Positions 1 to 6,037 of a stretch of 14,048 bases of DNA are shown here, piece by piece. Position 1 is the stretch's first letter; each line of letters starts with the position of its first letter. The translations under genes were made by a program, and so were the position numbers. Location of the stretch: contig CAZSSM010000128.1 in the NCBI GenBank assembly GCA_964609385.1, forward strand, positions 1 through 14,048, in the 5' to 3' direction. The stretch is from CAZSSM01 sp964609385. GTDB taxonomy: Bacteria; Planctomycetota; Planctomycetia; Isosphaerales; Isosphaeraceae. The notes under the pieces are model-generated. The model searched no databases, was not told the DNA's origin, and saw only the letters and a list, made by a program, of their open reading frames with translations.

Positions 1-4
1 GATC

Positions 5-38
5 TCGGTCATTCCAATCTCTATGATGCGATGACCGA
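5..38. repeat. 8-bp perfect inverted repeat just upstream of tRNA-Asn
   Basis: TCGGTCAT (5-12) and ATGACCGA (31-38) are perfect reverse complements separated by 18 bases, and the right arm ends on the base before the tRNA. It could be a hairpin in the tRNA leader or the terminator of a gene left of the window. No U-tract is seen and the role is unknown. Confidence 0.4.
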
Positions 39-111
39 TCCGCGATAGCTCAATCGGTAGAGCGAGCGACTGTTAATCGCTAGGTTCTTGGTTCGAGTCC
101 AAGTCGGGGAG
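39..111 (+). tRNA. tRNA-Asn (anticodon GTT)
   Basis: Full cloverleaf. The D stem is GCTC/GAGC (48-51 with 60-63). The anticodon stem AGCGA/TCGCT (65-69 with 77-81) encloses the loop CTGTTAA with anticodon GTT at 72-74. The T stem is CTTGG/CCAAG (87-91 with 99-103). The acceptor stem pairs 39-45 with 104-110 except for an apparent G-G opposition (42 with 107). The discriminator is G111 and no CCA is encoded (the next bases are CTA), so CCA would be added after transcription. The mismatch could be real, a sequencing error or early decay. Confidence 0.9.
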
Positions 112-342
112 CTACCCTATTCGATCACATCATTACTATACGATTAGCGTTACTTTCAGTAACGTTGTTCGATACGTATGTTTATTATGATACCCCAAAG
201 TATTTGATTCATCTCAAACTACACTAGTTATTTTCCGTTTTACCCAATTACTGACCCTAAATTTGGGCTGAACTTGAGCTTTTCCTCAAACATCGCGATC
301 GTCTCTATTTAGACAACAGGTGGATTGTCGAAACGAATCGGC
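112..342. other. A+T-rich non-coding stretch after tRNA-Asn
   Basis: This stretch is visibly richer in A and T than the surrounding DNA and holds no recognisable gene. It contains a small hairpin (CGTTAC 148-153, GTAACG 159-164, loop TTTCA) that may end tRNA transcription, a near-palindrome centred on AAATTT (255-267), and a 5-bp TTGAG/CTCAA hairpin (274-289). Its position directly 3' of a tRNA fits an old integration scar, but no direct repeat of the tRNA end or integrase remnant was seen. Confidence 0.5.
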
Positions 343-681
343 TTAGTCATCCTTGGAAGCCGAAGGGGGGGCATCGACGGACCCATTGGTACTGAAGGCT
401 TGTTCGAGGCTGGCCAGTAACTCAGGGTTGGCCTGGAGATCGTGTCCGAGCAGTGCGCTGAGTTGGAGTCCGACCAAGGCTTCGCTCGGACTTCGATTGC
501 CCTGTACCATGTTCAGATAGGGCTCCGCTCCGACAAGAACGGCCCTTGGCTTACCATGAACCGTGAGGACGTAACGGACTTCGTCCTGCTCTAATTCGTT
601 TAAGATGGCGGGGAGATTTTGGTGCAATTCGCGGCTGCCAATGATCCGGACGGGTAAGTCGGACGAACTCTTCTCCGCCAT
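343..681 (-). CDS. Phd/YefM-type antitoxin, apparently without a toxin partner
   Basis: A 112-residue protein whose N-terminal half resembles Phd/YefM antitoxins: VRIIGSRELHQNLPAIL (11-27) followed by YVLTVHGKPRAVLVGAEPY (37-55). This is the usual DNA-binding and dimerising fold, with the strand-turn-strand around HGKPRAVLV. Such proteins repress their own promoter and neutralise a RelE- or Doc-type toxin through a C-terminal tail. Here the tail (56-112) is unusually long and ends in an acidic, serine-rich stretch. The start at 681 is chosen because GGGGAGG (691-697) lies 9 bases upstream; the in-frame ATG at 690 directly abuts that sequence. No toxin is adjacent: tRNA-Ala is upstream and A+T-rich DNA downstream. 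It may be a solitary regulator or serve a toxin elsewhere. Confidence 0.72.
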   Translation of the reverse strand: MAEKSSSDLPVRIIGSRELHQNLPAILNELEQDEVRYVLTVHGKPRAVLVGAEPYLNMVQGNRSPSEALVGLQLSALLGHDLQANPELLASLEQAFSTNGSVDAPPSASKDD

Positions 682-820
682 GCGGATCATCCTCCCCGAG
701 TTGGGCGAAGCCAAGAGGCGCAGAAGGGCCCGATGTGATACGCACCACCCTCGACCTGCTTGGAGTCGAGCGAGAGATAGAACTCTCAGGGCAGGGTGGT
801 TCGAAAAGATGGGAGCATGA

Positions 821-850
821 GCCTCTCATTACGATCATCGAGATGAGAGC
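821..850 (-). terminator. candidate hairpin downstream of tRNA-Ala
   Basis: CTCTCAT (823-829) and ATGAGAG (843-849) form a perfect 7-bp stem with a 13-base loop, starting 7 bases beyond the 3' end of tRNA-Ala on the minus strand. There is no U-run after it, so a terminator role is inferred from position only. Confidence 0.3.
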
Positions 851-856
851 CCAAAA

Positions 857-930
<74 letters not shown>

Positions 931-1045
931 GAATCTTTGGGAACTGTACAGGGATCGTGTCGCGATGTCAACCGGCCGAATTGAGCGGTTGCTCGCGTCG
1001 GTCGAACTGCTTTAACATCCGTGCGTTAAGGGAGGACGCAACCGG

Positions 1046-1777
1046 ATGACAACGTGGATCGTGACCAACGATGACGGATACCACGCACCCGGCCTAGACG
1101 CGTTGCGCGCAGCGGTCCGAGCGGCCGCGCCCTCGGTCCGAATCGTCGTCGTGGCCCCGGATCGGGAACGATCCCATTGCGGGCATTCGGTGACCGCTGG
1201 CCGCGCGTTGGTCGTCTCGCAGCAAGGAGAGGATCGCTATCAGGTCGATGGGACGCCGGCCGATTGTGTCCGCGTCGCCTTAGACCGCCTGGCTCCGGAG
1301 GCCACGTGGGTTCTCTCCGGGATCAATGCTGGTGGCAATCTCGGCTCGGACGTCTACTATTCGGGCACCGTGGCCGCAGCGCGGGAGGCGGCATTGCACG
1401 GACGTTCGGCCCTGGCCGTCTCGCACTATATTCAACGCGCTCACACGCTCGACTGGGATCGAGCGGCACATTGGACCGCTGAGGTGATCCGAATCCTCGT
1501 CGGAGACCGCGTGCTCGATCCAGGCCTGTTCCTGAGCGTCAACCTTCCCCACCCACCTGATCAGATTGCATCGAAGCCGATTCCCGAACTGGTCACCTGT
1601 CCGGTCGATCCTTCCCCACTGCGGCTCGGCTTCGAATGGAACGAGGACGACACGGCCGCCCGCTACCGGTCCGACTATCAGGGACGTCCGCGACGGCCCG
1701 ACTCCGATATCGACCTCTGTTTCCGAGGGCGGATCACCGTCAGCCGGATCACCGTCGAACCGCGGACGGATTGTTGA
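1046..1777 (+). CDS. surE: 5'/3'-nucleotidase SurE
   Basis: SurE is a metal-dependent phosphatase that removes phosphate from nucleoside 5'- or 3'-monophosphates and acts as a stationary-phase or repair housekeeping enzyme in the cytoplasm. The 243-residue product has family length and its hallmarks in order: TNDDG (7-11, metal-binding D9 and D10), APDRERSHCGHSVT (37-50, with S43 as the metal-ligand serine), SGINAGGNLGSDVYYSGT (91-108, with N94 as the last metal ligand) and the C-terminal D-IDLCFRGRITVSR region. The start is supported by GGAGG at 1031-1035, ten bases upstream. It diverges from tRNA-Ala and precedes the FKBP genes by 174 bases, so it need not share a transcript with them. In some bacteria surE sits near envelope or isoaspartyl-repair genes; no such partner is seen here. 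Confidence 0.96.
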   Translation: MTTWIVTNDDGYHAPGLDALRAAVRAAAPSVRIVVVAPDRERSHCGHSVTAGRALVVSQQGEDRYQVDGTPADCVRVALDRLAPEATWVLSGINAGGNLGSDVYYSGTVAAAREAALHGRSALAVSHYIQRAHTLDWDRAAHWTAEVIRILVGDRVLDPGLFLSVNLPHPPDQIASKPIPELVTCPVDPSPLRLGFEWNEDDTAARYRSDYQGRPRRPDSDIDLCFRGRITVSRITVEPRTDC

Positions 1778-1951
1778 AGACCGCCGTTTCGATTCGATCT
1801 CCTTCGAAGAATCGACCGATCGCTCACCGTGGCGTTGCGGACTCCGCTCGATCGCCTCGCGTAGCCCTAAGGGCAAACCGATTGCCGGACGTCTCAGCCC
1901 CTCTCACACGTCTTCGCTCCCTTGGTGGCCTGATCGATTAGGAGTCTTCCG

Positions 1952-2686
1952 ATGAGGCTGGTTGCCCTCTCTGGCTCTCAGAAACCCGTGTCCCAATCCG
2001 TTCGGTCGATCATCCTGCTCGTCGTCGGATCAACGATGATGCTGATCGGCTGTGGCGAAGAGCCACTGACCTCCACGGTCAATCCTCCGGGCATGGGCTC
2101 GTCGGGCGAGGGGACGACCCAGAGCGCGGAGAATGACGCGATCGTCGACCCGGCCGACGTCCTCGACATCCGTGACGAGCGGAGCGAGAGTCCCGATCCC
2201 GAGCAATTCGCCGACGGAAAACTGCCACCGTTGGAGCGAACGACCGTCAACGTGATCGTGGAGCGGCCCGGCGACGGCCGACAGGTCCGAGTCGGCGACA
2301 CGGTCCGGTTGGGATACGTGCTGAAGACCGGCTCAGGCCGAACCATCGAGGCCTCGATCCGGAGCGATGTCGAACCGCTGGTCTTGACCTTGGGAGCACA
2401 CGAGGTCGTCCCGGGCCTCGAGGTGGGGGCCAACGGCATGCGGGTCGGCGAATATCGCCGCGTCCTGATCCCGTATGAATACGCCCATGTCGATCATGAG
2501 ATGCCCCACCCCGAGCTGGTCCCCACGCAGCCGATCATCTACGAGATCGAGCTTCTCGAGATCCTCGATGGCTCGGAGACGTCAGCGCCGACCGATCCCG
2601 GAACGAAGGCCTCCGATCTCGAATCCACGAACGGCTCCTCGGTGGAATCGACGGACGATCAGACGGACGGTTCAGCCGGCTCATGA
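1952..2686 (+). CDS. FKBP-like lipoprotein with degenerate active site
   Basis: A 244-residue predicted lipoprotein. A basic start and hydrophobic stretch SIILLVVGSTMMLIGC end in a lipobox with Cys34, so the mature protein should be anchored by lipid outside the cytoplasmic membrane. A low-complexity linker (35-95) leads to an FKBP-type peptidyl-prolyl isomerase fold (about 97-205): VRVGDTVRLGYVL, LGAHEVVPGLEVGANGMRVGEYRRVLIP and IIYEIELLEI. Several consensus active-site positions are altered: YTG is YVL, FD(S/T) is IEA, VIxGW is VVPGL and AYG is AHV. Catalysis is therefore doubtful, and a binding or chaperone role is more likely (inference). The acidic tail is rich in Ser, Thr and Asp. The start at 1952 has AGGAG (1940-1944) seven bases upstream. 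A canonical paralogue follows. Confidence 0.8.
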   Translation: MRLVALSGSQKPVSQSVRSIILLVVGSTMMLIGCGEEPLTSTVNPPGMGSSGEGTTQSAENDAIVDPADVLDIRDERSESPDPEQFADGKLPPLERTTVNVIVERPGDGRQVRVGDTVRLGYVLKTGSGRTIEASIRSDVEPLVLTLGAHEVVPGLEVGANGMRVGEYRRVLIPYEYAHVDHEMPHPELVPTQPIIYEIELLEILDGSETSAPTDPGTKASDLESTNGSSVESTDDQTDGSAGS

Positions 2687-2886
2687 ACCCTCGACGATCG
2701 GTTGAGGTGAGCCACGAAAGCCGGAGCGGGGTCGACCCATCGCGAGACTGGCCAAAACCGGGCGATCTCACCCCGCCATCGAGGCGTAATAGGGTCAAAC
2801 CAACCGGCCAACCGGATCGCACGCGACCTCCGCAGATCCGCGGAGCCGACCCCGATTTGCCCCATTCACCACCTCGGAGGACCCCC

Positions 2887-3522
2887 GTGCTACGTTCGAA
2901 CGCGTCCGCAAACGCTCTGCTTCGACTCTTAGTCGTCGGGATCTTGCTCGGTTTGTCGACGATCACGGGCTGCGGTGACCCGTCCTATGAGCCGACCACG
3001 CCGCCAGGGATCGCCTATCAGCCTGAACCTCCGGAAAACAAATCGCAGGCCCTCGGCGAAGCCGCCCTCGAAATCGCCAAACGCGATGCCCAGTCGATCT
3101 TGAGCCGACCACGCGAGATCCTGCCGATTGAGGAGACCAATGTCGAGGTCGTCACCCTTATTGAAGGGTCGGGACCCGGTGCCCAACGGGGTCAAACCCT
3201 CAGTCTGCGCTACACGGGGCGGCTCGTCGACCAGACGGTCTTCGATACGAATGAGGAACCCGGCGATGATCCGTTCTCCGTCCAACTCGGGATCTCCAAT
3301 GTCATCCAAGGATGGCAGATCGGCTTGCAGGGCTTGAAGGTTGGCGAACGACGACGGATGACGATCCCCTCCGAGCTGGCCTATGGCGCTACCGGCTCCG
3401 GGAACCGGATCCCCCCCAACGCCAAACTGATCTTCGAGGTCGAGCTGCTCAGCTTGGAAGGCGACCCGTATGTGGAGGACGATGGTTCCGAAGGTGATCA
3501 AGCCGAGGATGAGTCGGCCTGA
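2887..3522 (+). CDS. FKBP-type peptidyl-prolyl cis-trans isomerase lipoprotein
   Basis: Catalyses cis-trans isomerisation of proline bonds in exported proteins. The GTG start at 2887 is preferred over an in-frame ATG at 2683: GGAGG (2876-2880) lies six bases upstream, and the product then opens with a proper lipoprotein signal (LLRLLVVGILLGLSTITGC, Cys29). The longer form would bury this signal behind 68 proline/arginine-rich residues. The 211-residue product has a linker (30-80) and an FKBP domain (about 85-190) with the full consensus: LRYTGRL, VFDT, VIQGW, SELAYG and LIFEVELL. A very acidic tail follows. It lies 200 bases after the degenerate FKBP-like lipoprotein, suggesting gene duplication and functional divergence. 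Confidence 0.9.
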   Translation: MLRSNASANALLRLLVVGILLGLSTITGCGDPSYEPTTPPGIAYQPEPPENKSQALGEAALEIAKRDAQSILSRPREILPIEETNVEVVTLIEGSGPGAQRGQTLSLRYTGRLVDQTVFDTNEEPGDDPFSVQLGISNVIQGWQIGLQGLKVGERRRMTIPSELAYGATGSGNRIPPNAKLIFEVELLSLEGDPYVEDDGSEGDQAEDESA

Positions 3523-3539
3523 GTCGGGTTCGACTCCGG
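3518..3539 (+). terminator. candidate hairpin at the end of the FKBP gene
   Basis: GAGTCG (3521-3526) and CGACTC (3531-3536) form a perfect 6-bp stem with loop GGTT, extended by CC/GG across one mismatch, overlapping the stop codon. A pyrimidine-rich stretch (TCTTCGCTTT) follows. A second perfect stem, GGTGAT/ATCACC with loop CCGA, lies at 3578-3593. Either could end the FKBP transcript, but no clean U-run is present. Confidence 0.35.
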
Positions 3540-3720
3540 TCTTCGCTTTGTGGGGAACGACGGCCTCTCAAGCCCTTGGTGATCCGAATCACCCATCGGC
3601 TTGTTCCGGTTGGCGCATCACGATCGCTGGGCTAGCGTGTCGCTCCGGTCCGACCCCATCTCGCCTCGACGTATGGTGGTCGGCCTGGATCCATCGATTC
3701 CAACGATGAGGGAGCCCGGC

Positions 3721-5001
3721 ATGGATGCCGTCCCGACCACGGCCGACCGTCCCGCCTCGATCCATGAACAGATCCATCGTACCTGTCCCCATCTACGCAA
3801 CCTCCGCGTCGCCCTAGTCCACGACTGGCTGACGGGCATGCGGGGCGGTGAGAAGTGCCTGGAACGCCTCTGCCACCTTTTCCCCGACGCGCCGATCTTC
3901 ACTCTGATCCATGAGCCGGGTCAGGTCAGCCAGGTCATCGAAGATCGGCCGATCCAGACGTCCTGGCTCGACCGGCTTCCCAACGTCCGTCGGCACTATC
4001 GGAACCTGCTGCCGCTGATGCCGGCCGCCTCACGGTCCTGGCGGATTCCCGACGAGGCCTTCGACGTCGTCGTCAGTTTGAGCCATTGTGTTGCCAAGGC
4101 CGTTCGCGTACCTGATGGGATCCCGCATATCTGCTACTGTTTCACCCCGATGCGGTATGCGTGGGACGGTCGATCGTCATACCTCGAGTCGCTCAAGGAT
4201 CGGCCGATCCAGCGAGCCGTCGCCTCGGCCCTGTTGAGTCGGCTCCGCGATTGGGATCGTCGAACCGCCAACGGCGTCGACCAGTTCATCGCGCTCTCAA
4301 AGACGGTCCGCGATCGGATCGCTCGGCATTACGGACGCGACTCGGAGATCGTTGCGCCACCAGTCGATACCCGCTACTATCGACCGGACCCGGACATCGA
4401 CCGGGGCGGATTCTACCTCTGTGTTTCGGCCCTGGCACCCTATAAGCGGATCGACCGCGCCATTGCGGCCTGTCGACAACTGGGACGCCGCCTGATCGTC
4501 ATCGGCGACGGTCCGGAACGCACCAAGTTGGAACAGATGGCTGGGCCGACGATCACCATGCTGGGTTGGCGGAGCGACTCAGTAATCCGCGAACACTATC
4601 AGCGCTGTCGGGCCCTGCTGTTCCCCGGCGTCGAAGACTTCGGAATTGTCCCGATCGAAGCCTTGGCCTGTGGCGCACCGGTGATCGCCCTGAACCAGGG
4701 GGGTGTCGCCGAATCGGTAACCGATCAAGTCGGCCGGCTCTTCAACGATCCCAGCTCGCAAGGACTGGCCCAGGCCATCATCGATTGGGAGATCGATGGC
4801 CGGCCGCATGACCCGGAGCGGGCCCGTCAGATCGCTGAAGGATACGACGAGTCCGCCTTCCTTGAAGGGTTCACGCAAATCCTCGAGCAGTGGACCCATC
4901 AGCCTGAGCCGACCGGCCGCCCCCGACGCGATCCGCGACACCGACAAGCCGGCCCGCGATCTCTCACGACGTCGAACGCTCCTCAGAGATCGACGAGTTA
5001 A
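3721..5001 (+). CDS. GT4-family glycosyltransferase
   Basis: A cytoplasmic or membrane-associated retaining glycosyltransferase with the GT-B fold, expected to move a sugar from a nucleotide donor to a lipid-linked or surface glycan. The N-terminal domain begins with VALVHDWLTGMRGGEK (about 30-45), a glycine-rich acceptor-side loop typical of GT4 enzymes. The donor domain shows SALAPYKRIDRAI, VIGDGPER and GVEDFGIVPIEALACGAPVIA, containing the EX7E pair (about E305 and E313). The start at 3721 (426 residues) is preferred because GAGGGAG (3708-3714) lies six bases upstream; the open frame extends to 3601 but that extension has no domain character. The last ~35 residues are basic and Pro/Arg-rich, probably disordered. 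The sugar and acceptor cannot be told from sequence. It stands alone, 198 bases from the FKBP gene. Confidence 0.88.
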   Translation: MDAVPTTADRPASIHEQIHRTCPHLRNLRVALVHDWLTGMRGGEKCLERLCHLFPDAPIFTLIHEPGQVSQVIEDRPIQTSWLDRLPNVRRHYRNLLPLMPAASRSWRIPDEAFDVVVSLSHCVAKAVRVPDGIPHICYCFTPMRYAWDGRSSYLESLKDRPIQRAVASALLSRLRDWDRRTANGVDQFIALSKTVRDRIARHYGRDSEIVAPPVDTRYYRPDPDIDRGGFYLCVSALAPYKRIDRAIAACRQLGRRLIVIGDGPERTKLEQMAGPTITMLGWRSDSVIREHYQRCRALLFPGVEDFGIVPIEALACGAPVIALNQGGVAESVTDQVGRLFNDPSSQGLAQAIIDWEIDGRPHDPERARQIAEGYDESAFLEGFTQILEQWTHQPEPTGRPRRDPRHRQAGPRSLTTSNAPQRSTS

Positions 5002-5161
5002 GGCGACCCCTGAACACGGACCCACCGATCGCGATGTGTGGCCGGATCGGTAGCTCCCGATTCAGCGCGCGGAGGTGGGAACGCAAAGGTCTTGAATCCG
5101 GCCCAAAGGCCCTCCGGACGACTTAACGCGGTGCGTGCCCGCTTCTGGATGGATCACCGAG

Positions 5162-5628
5162 CTATTCATCGACGGCTCGGTCGAGGTCGTCGCCCCACAC
5201 ATCCTCGAACCGGATCACGCCAAGCCGGTCAAGCACGAAGATGCTCGATCACGGGACGACTCCCCCATCGCCTCGTGATCGGCCCGTCGGTCCCGACGTC
5301 CCAACGGCATCGCCAGGTGATTATGCCCGACCCGAAACGATCGCCTCCTTGAGCATCTCGACCTCCGTATCGGTGTCGACGCTCACGATCGCGAATGGCT
5401 GGTCTTCCTACTTCAATAGCGTCTCCCGCATCTGTGGATACACCACGAGAGAAGGCCCGCACCATGGCCCATTGAAGGTGAGATGCACGGCCTTGTCACG
5501 CGTTTCGCCAAGCTTGAACGGCCTGCCTTCGTGGTCAGCCATTCGATCTCAGGCGCGGTCTGGCCGATCTTTAAGTTCCGAGCGGTGAACAACTTGTCAC
5601 GCGCGAACTCGGCGATAATTCCCGTGTC
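5162..5628 (-). pseudogene. decayed TlpA/redoxin-family thioredoxin-like gene
   Basis: Read from 5628 downward, pieces of a planctomycete-type redoxin domain appear in order but in different frames. These are EFARDKLFTARNLKIGQTAPEI, then PFKLGETRDKAVHLTFNGPWCGPS (active site at 5450-5464), then EDQPFAIVSVDTDTEVEMLK, then ITWRCRWDVGTDGPITRRWG, then IFVLDRLGVIRFEDVWGDDL ending at a TAG (5162-5164). Intact relatives are membrane- or lipid-anchored disulfide or peroxide-type thioredoxins. Damage includes frameshifts near the GRPF segment, before ITW and before IFVLD, an in-frame TAG at 5408-5410, and the CGPC motif reduced to CGPS. The N-terminal repeat region of such proteins is not seen upstream. 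The gene is dead; the family call is from motif order. Confidence 0.78.
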
Positions 5629-5789
5629 GTTAGGTGATCGTCCATCGTCTCCGGCCGGCTGAGCCGTCGCGCAGGCAGTATCATCCCGGCCCGACTACTA
5701 CGTCCCTACGATCCGTCGGACAACGAGGTCGTGTTTAGCCCGACACCTCGACGCCTCGAGACCCAACCGACAGTGATAGCTCAGCCGAT

Positions 5790-5805
5790 TCGCTAACCTT
5801 AGCGA
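5790..5805. repeat. perfect 7-bp inverted repeat, 2-base centre
   Basis: TCGCTAA (5790-5796) and TTAGCGA (5799-5805) are exact reverse complements separated by CC. The compact geometry looks like a dimeric protein operator more than an RNA hairpin, but no gene start lies nearby. Confidence 0.35.
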
Positions 5806-5825
5806 TTCACATACGCATCGTTTCG

Positions 5826-5870
5826 AAGATGGCCGACGCCGACATCCTTCGAGATGGCGTCGGTCATCTT
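5826..5870. repeat. 15-bp stem inverted repeat
   Basis: Positions 5826-5840 and 5856-5870 pair along 15 bases with one G-U position, around a 15-base loop. It is the strongest hairpin of the window outside RNA genes. It lies downstream of the ABC exporter gene (minus) and in the gene-poor zone. It may be a bidirectional terminator, mRNA end protector or relic of a mobile element end. Confidence 0.5.
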
Positions 5871-5907
5871 ATGGACGTAGGCAACTTCGAGCCGATGGAT
5901 CGATGGG

Positions 5908-5924
5908 CCGGAACATTGTTCCGG
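5908..5924. repeat. 7-bp perfect hairpin with 3-base loop
   Basis: CCGGAAC (5908-5914) and GTTCCGG (5918-5924) pair perfectly around ATT. There is no U-run on either strand; it adds to the hairpin cluster after the ABC exporter. Confidence 0.35.
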
Positions 5925-6017
5925 TCGACGTCCGCACCGCGTTGCCCCTGTCCTTTACGGCTCGATGCCGACCCGAGACTCGGACCGTTCCGAGGGGATC
6001 GCCAAGAACCGCACGCC

Positions 6018-6033
6018 CCCACGCCTCGGTGGG
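6018..6033 (-). terminator. candidate terminator hairpin of the ABC exporter gene
   Basis: On the minus strand, CCCAC and GTGGG (6029-6033 with 6018-6022) form a 5-bp G+C stem with a 6-base loop, starting four bases after the TAA stop. No U-run follows, so intrinsic termination is uncertain. Confidence 0.3.
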
Positions 6034-6037
6034 TGAC

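Larger units (their letters stand above)
5002..6037. other. 1-kb region without intact genes (pseudogene plus hairpins)
   Basis: Between the glycosyltransferase and the ABC exporter no reading frame has convincing coding character. The left half contains the remains of a minus-strand redoxin gene (5162-5628). The right half (about 5640-6037) holds several perfect or near-perfect inverted repeats (listed separately) and nothing recognisable as protein-coding. Confidence 0.7.

Noticed and set aside
2683..2886. 68-residue N-terminal extension of the second FKBP lipoprotein
   Set aside because: It would bury the lipoprotein signal; the GTG at 2887 has a proper ribosome binding site.
3601..3720. 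40-residue upstream extension of the first glycosyltransferase
   Set aside because: No domain character; GAGGGAG precedes the ATG at 3721.
5229..5588. Open frames on both strands in the redoxin pseudogene region
   Set aside because: They are pieces or shadows of the frameshifted redoxin remnant, not intact genes.
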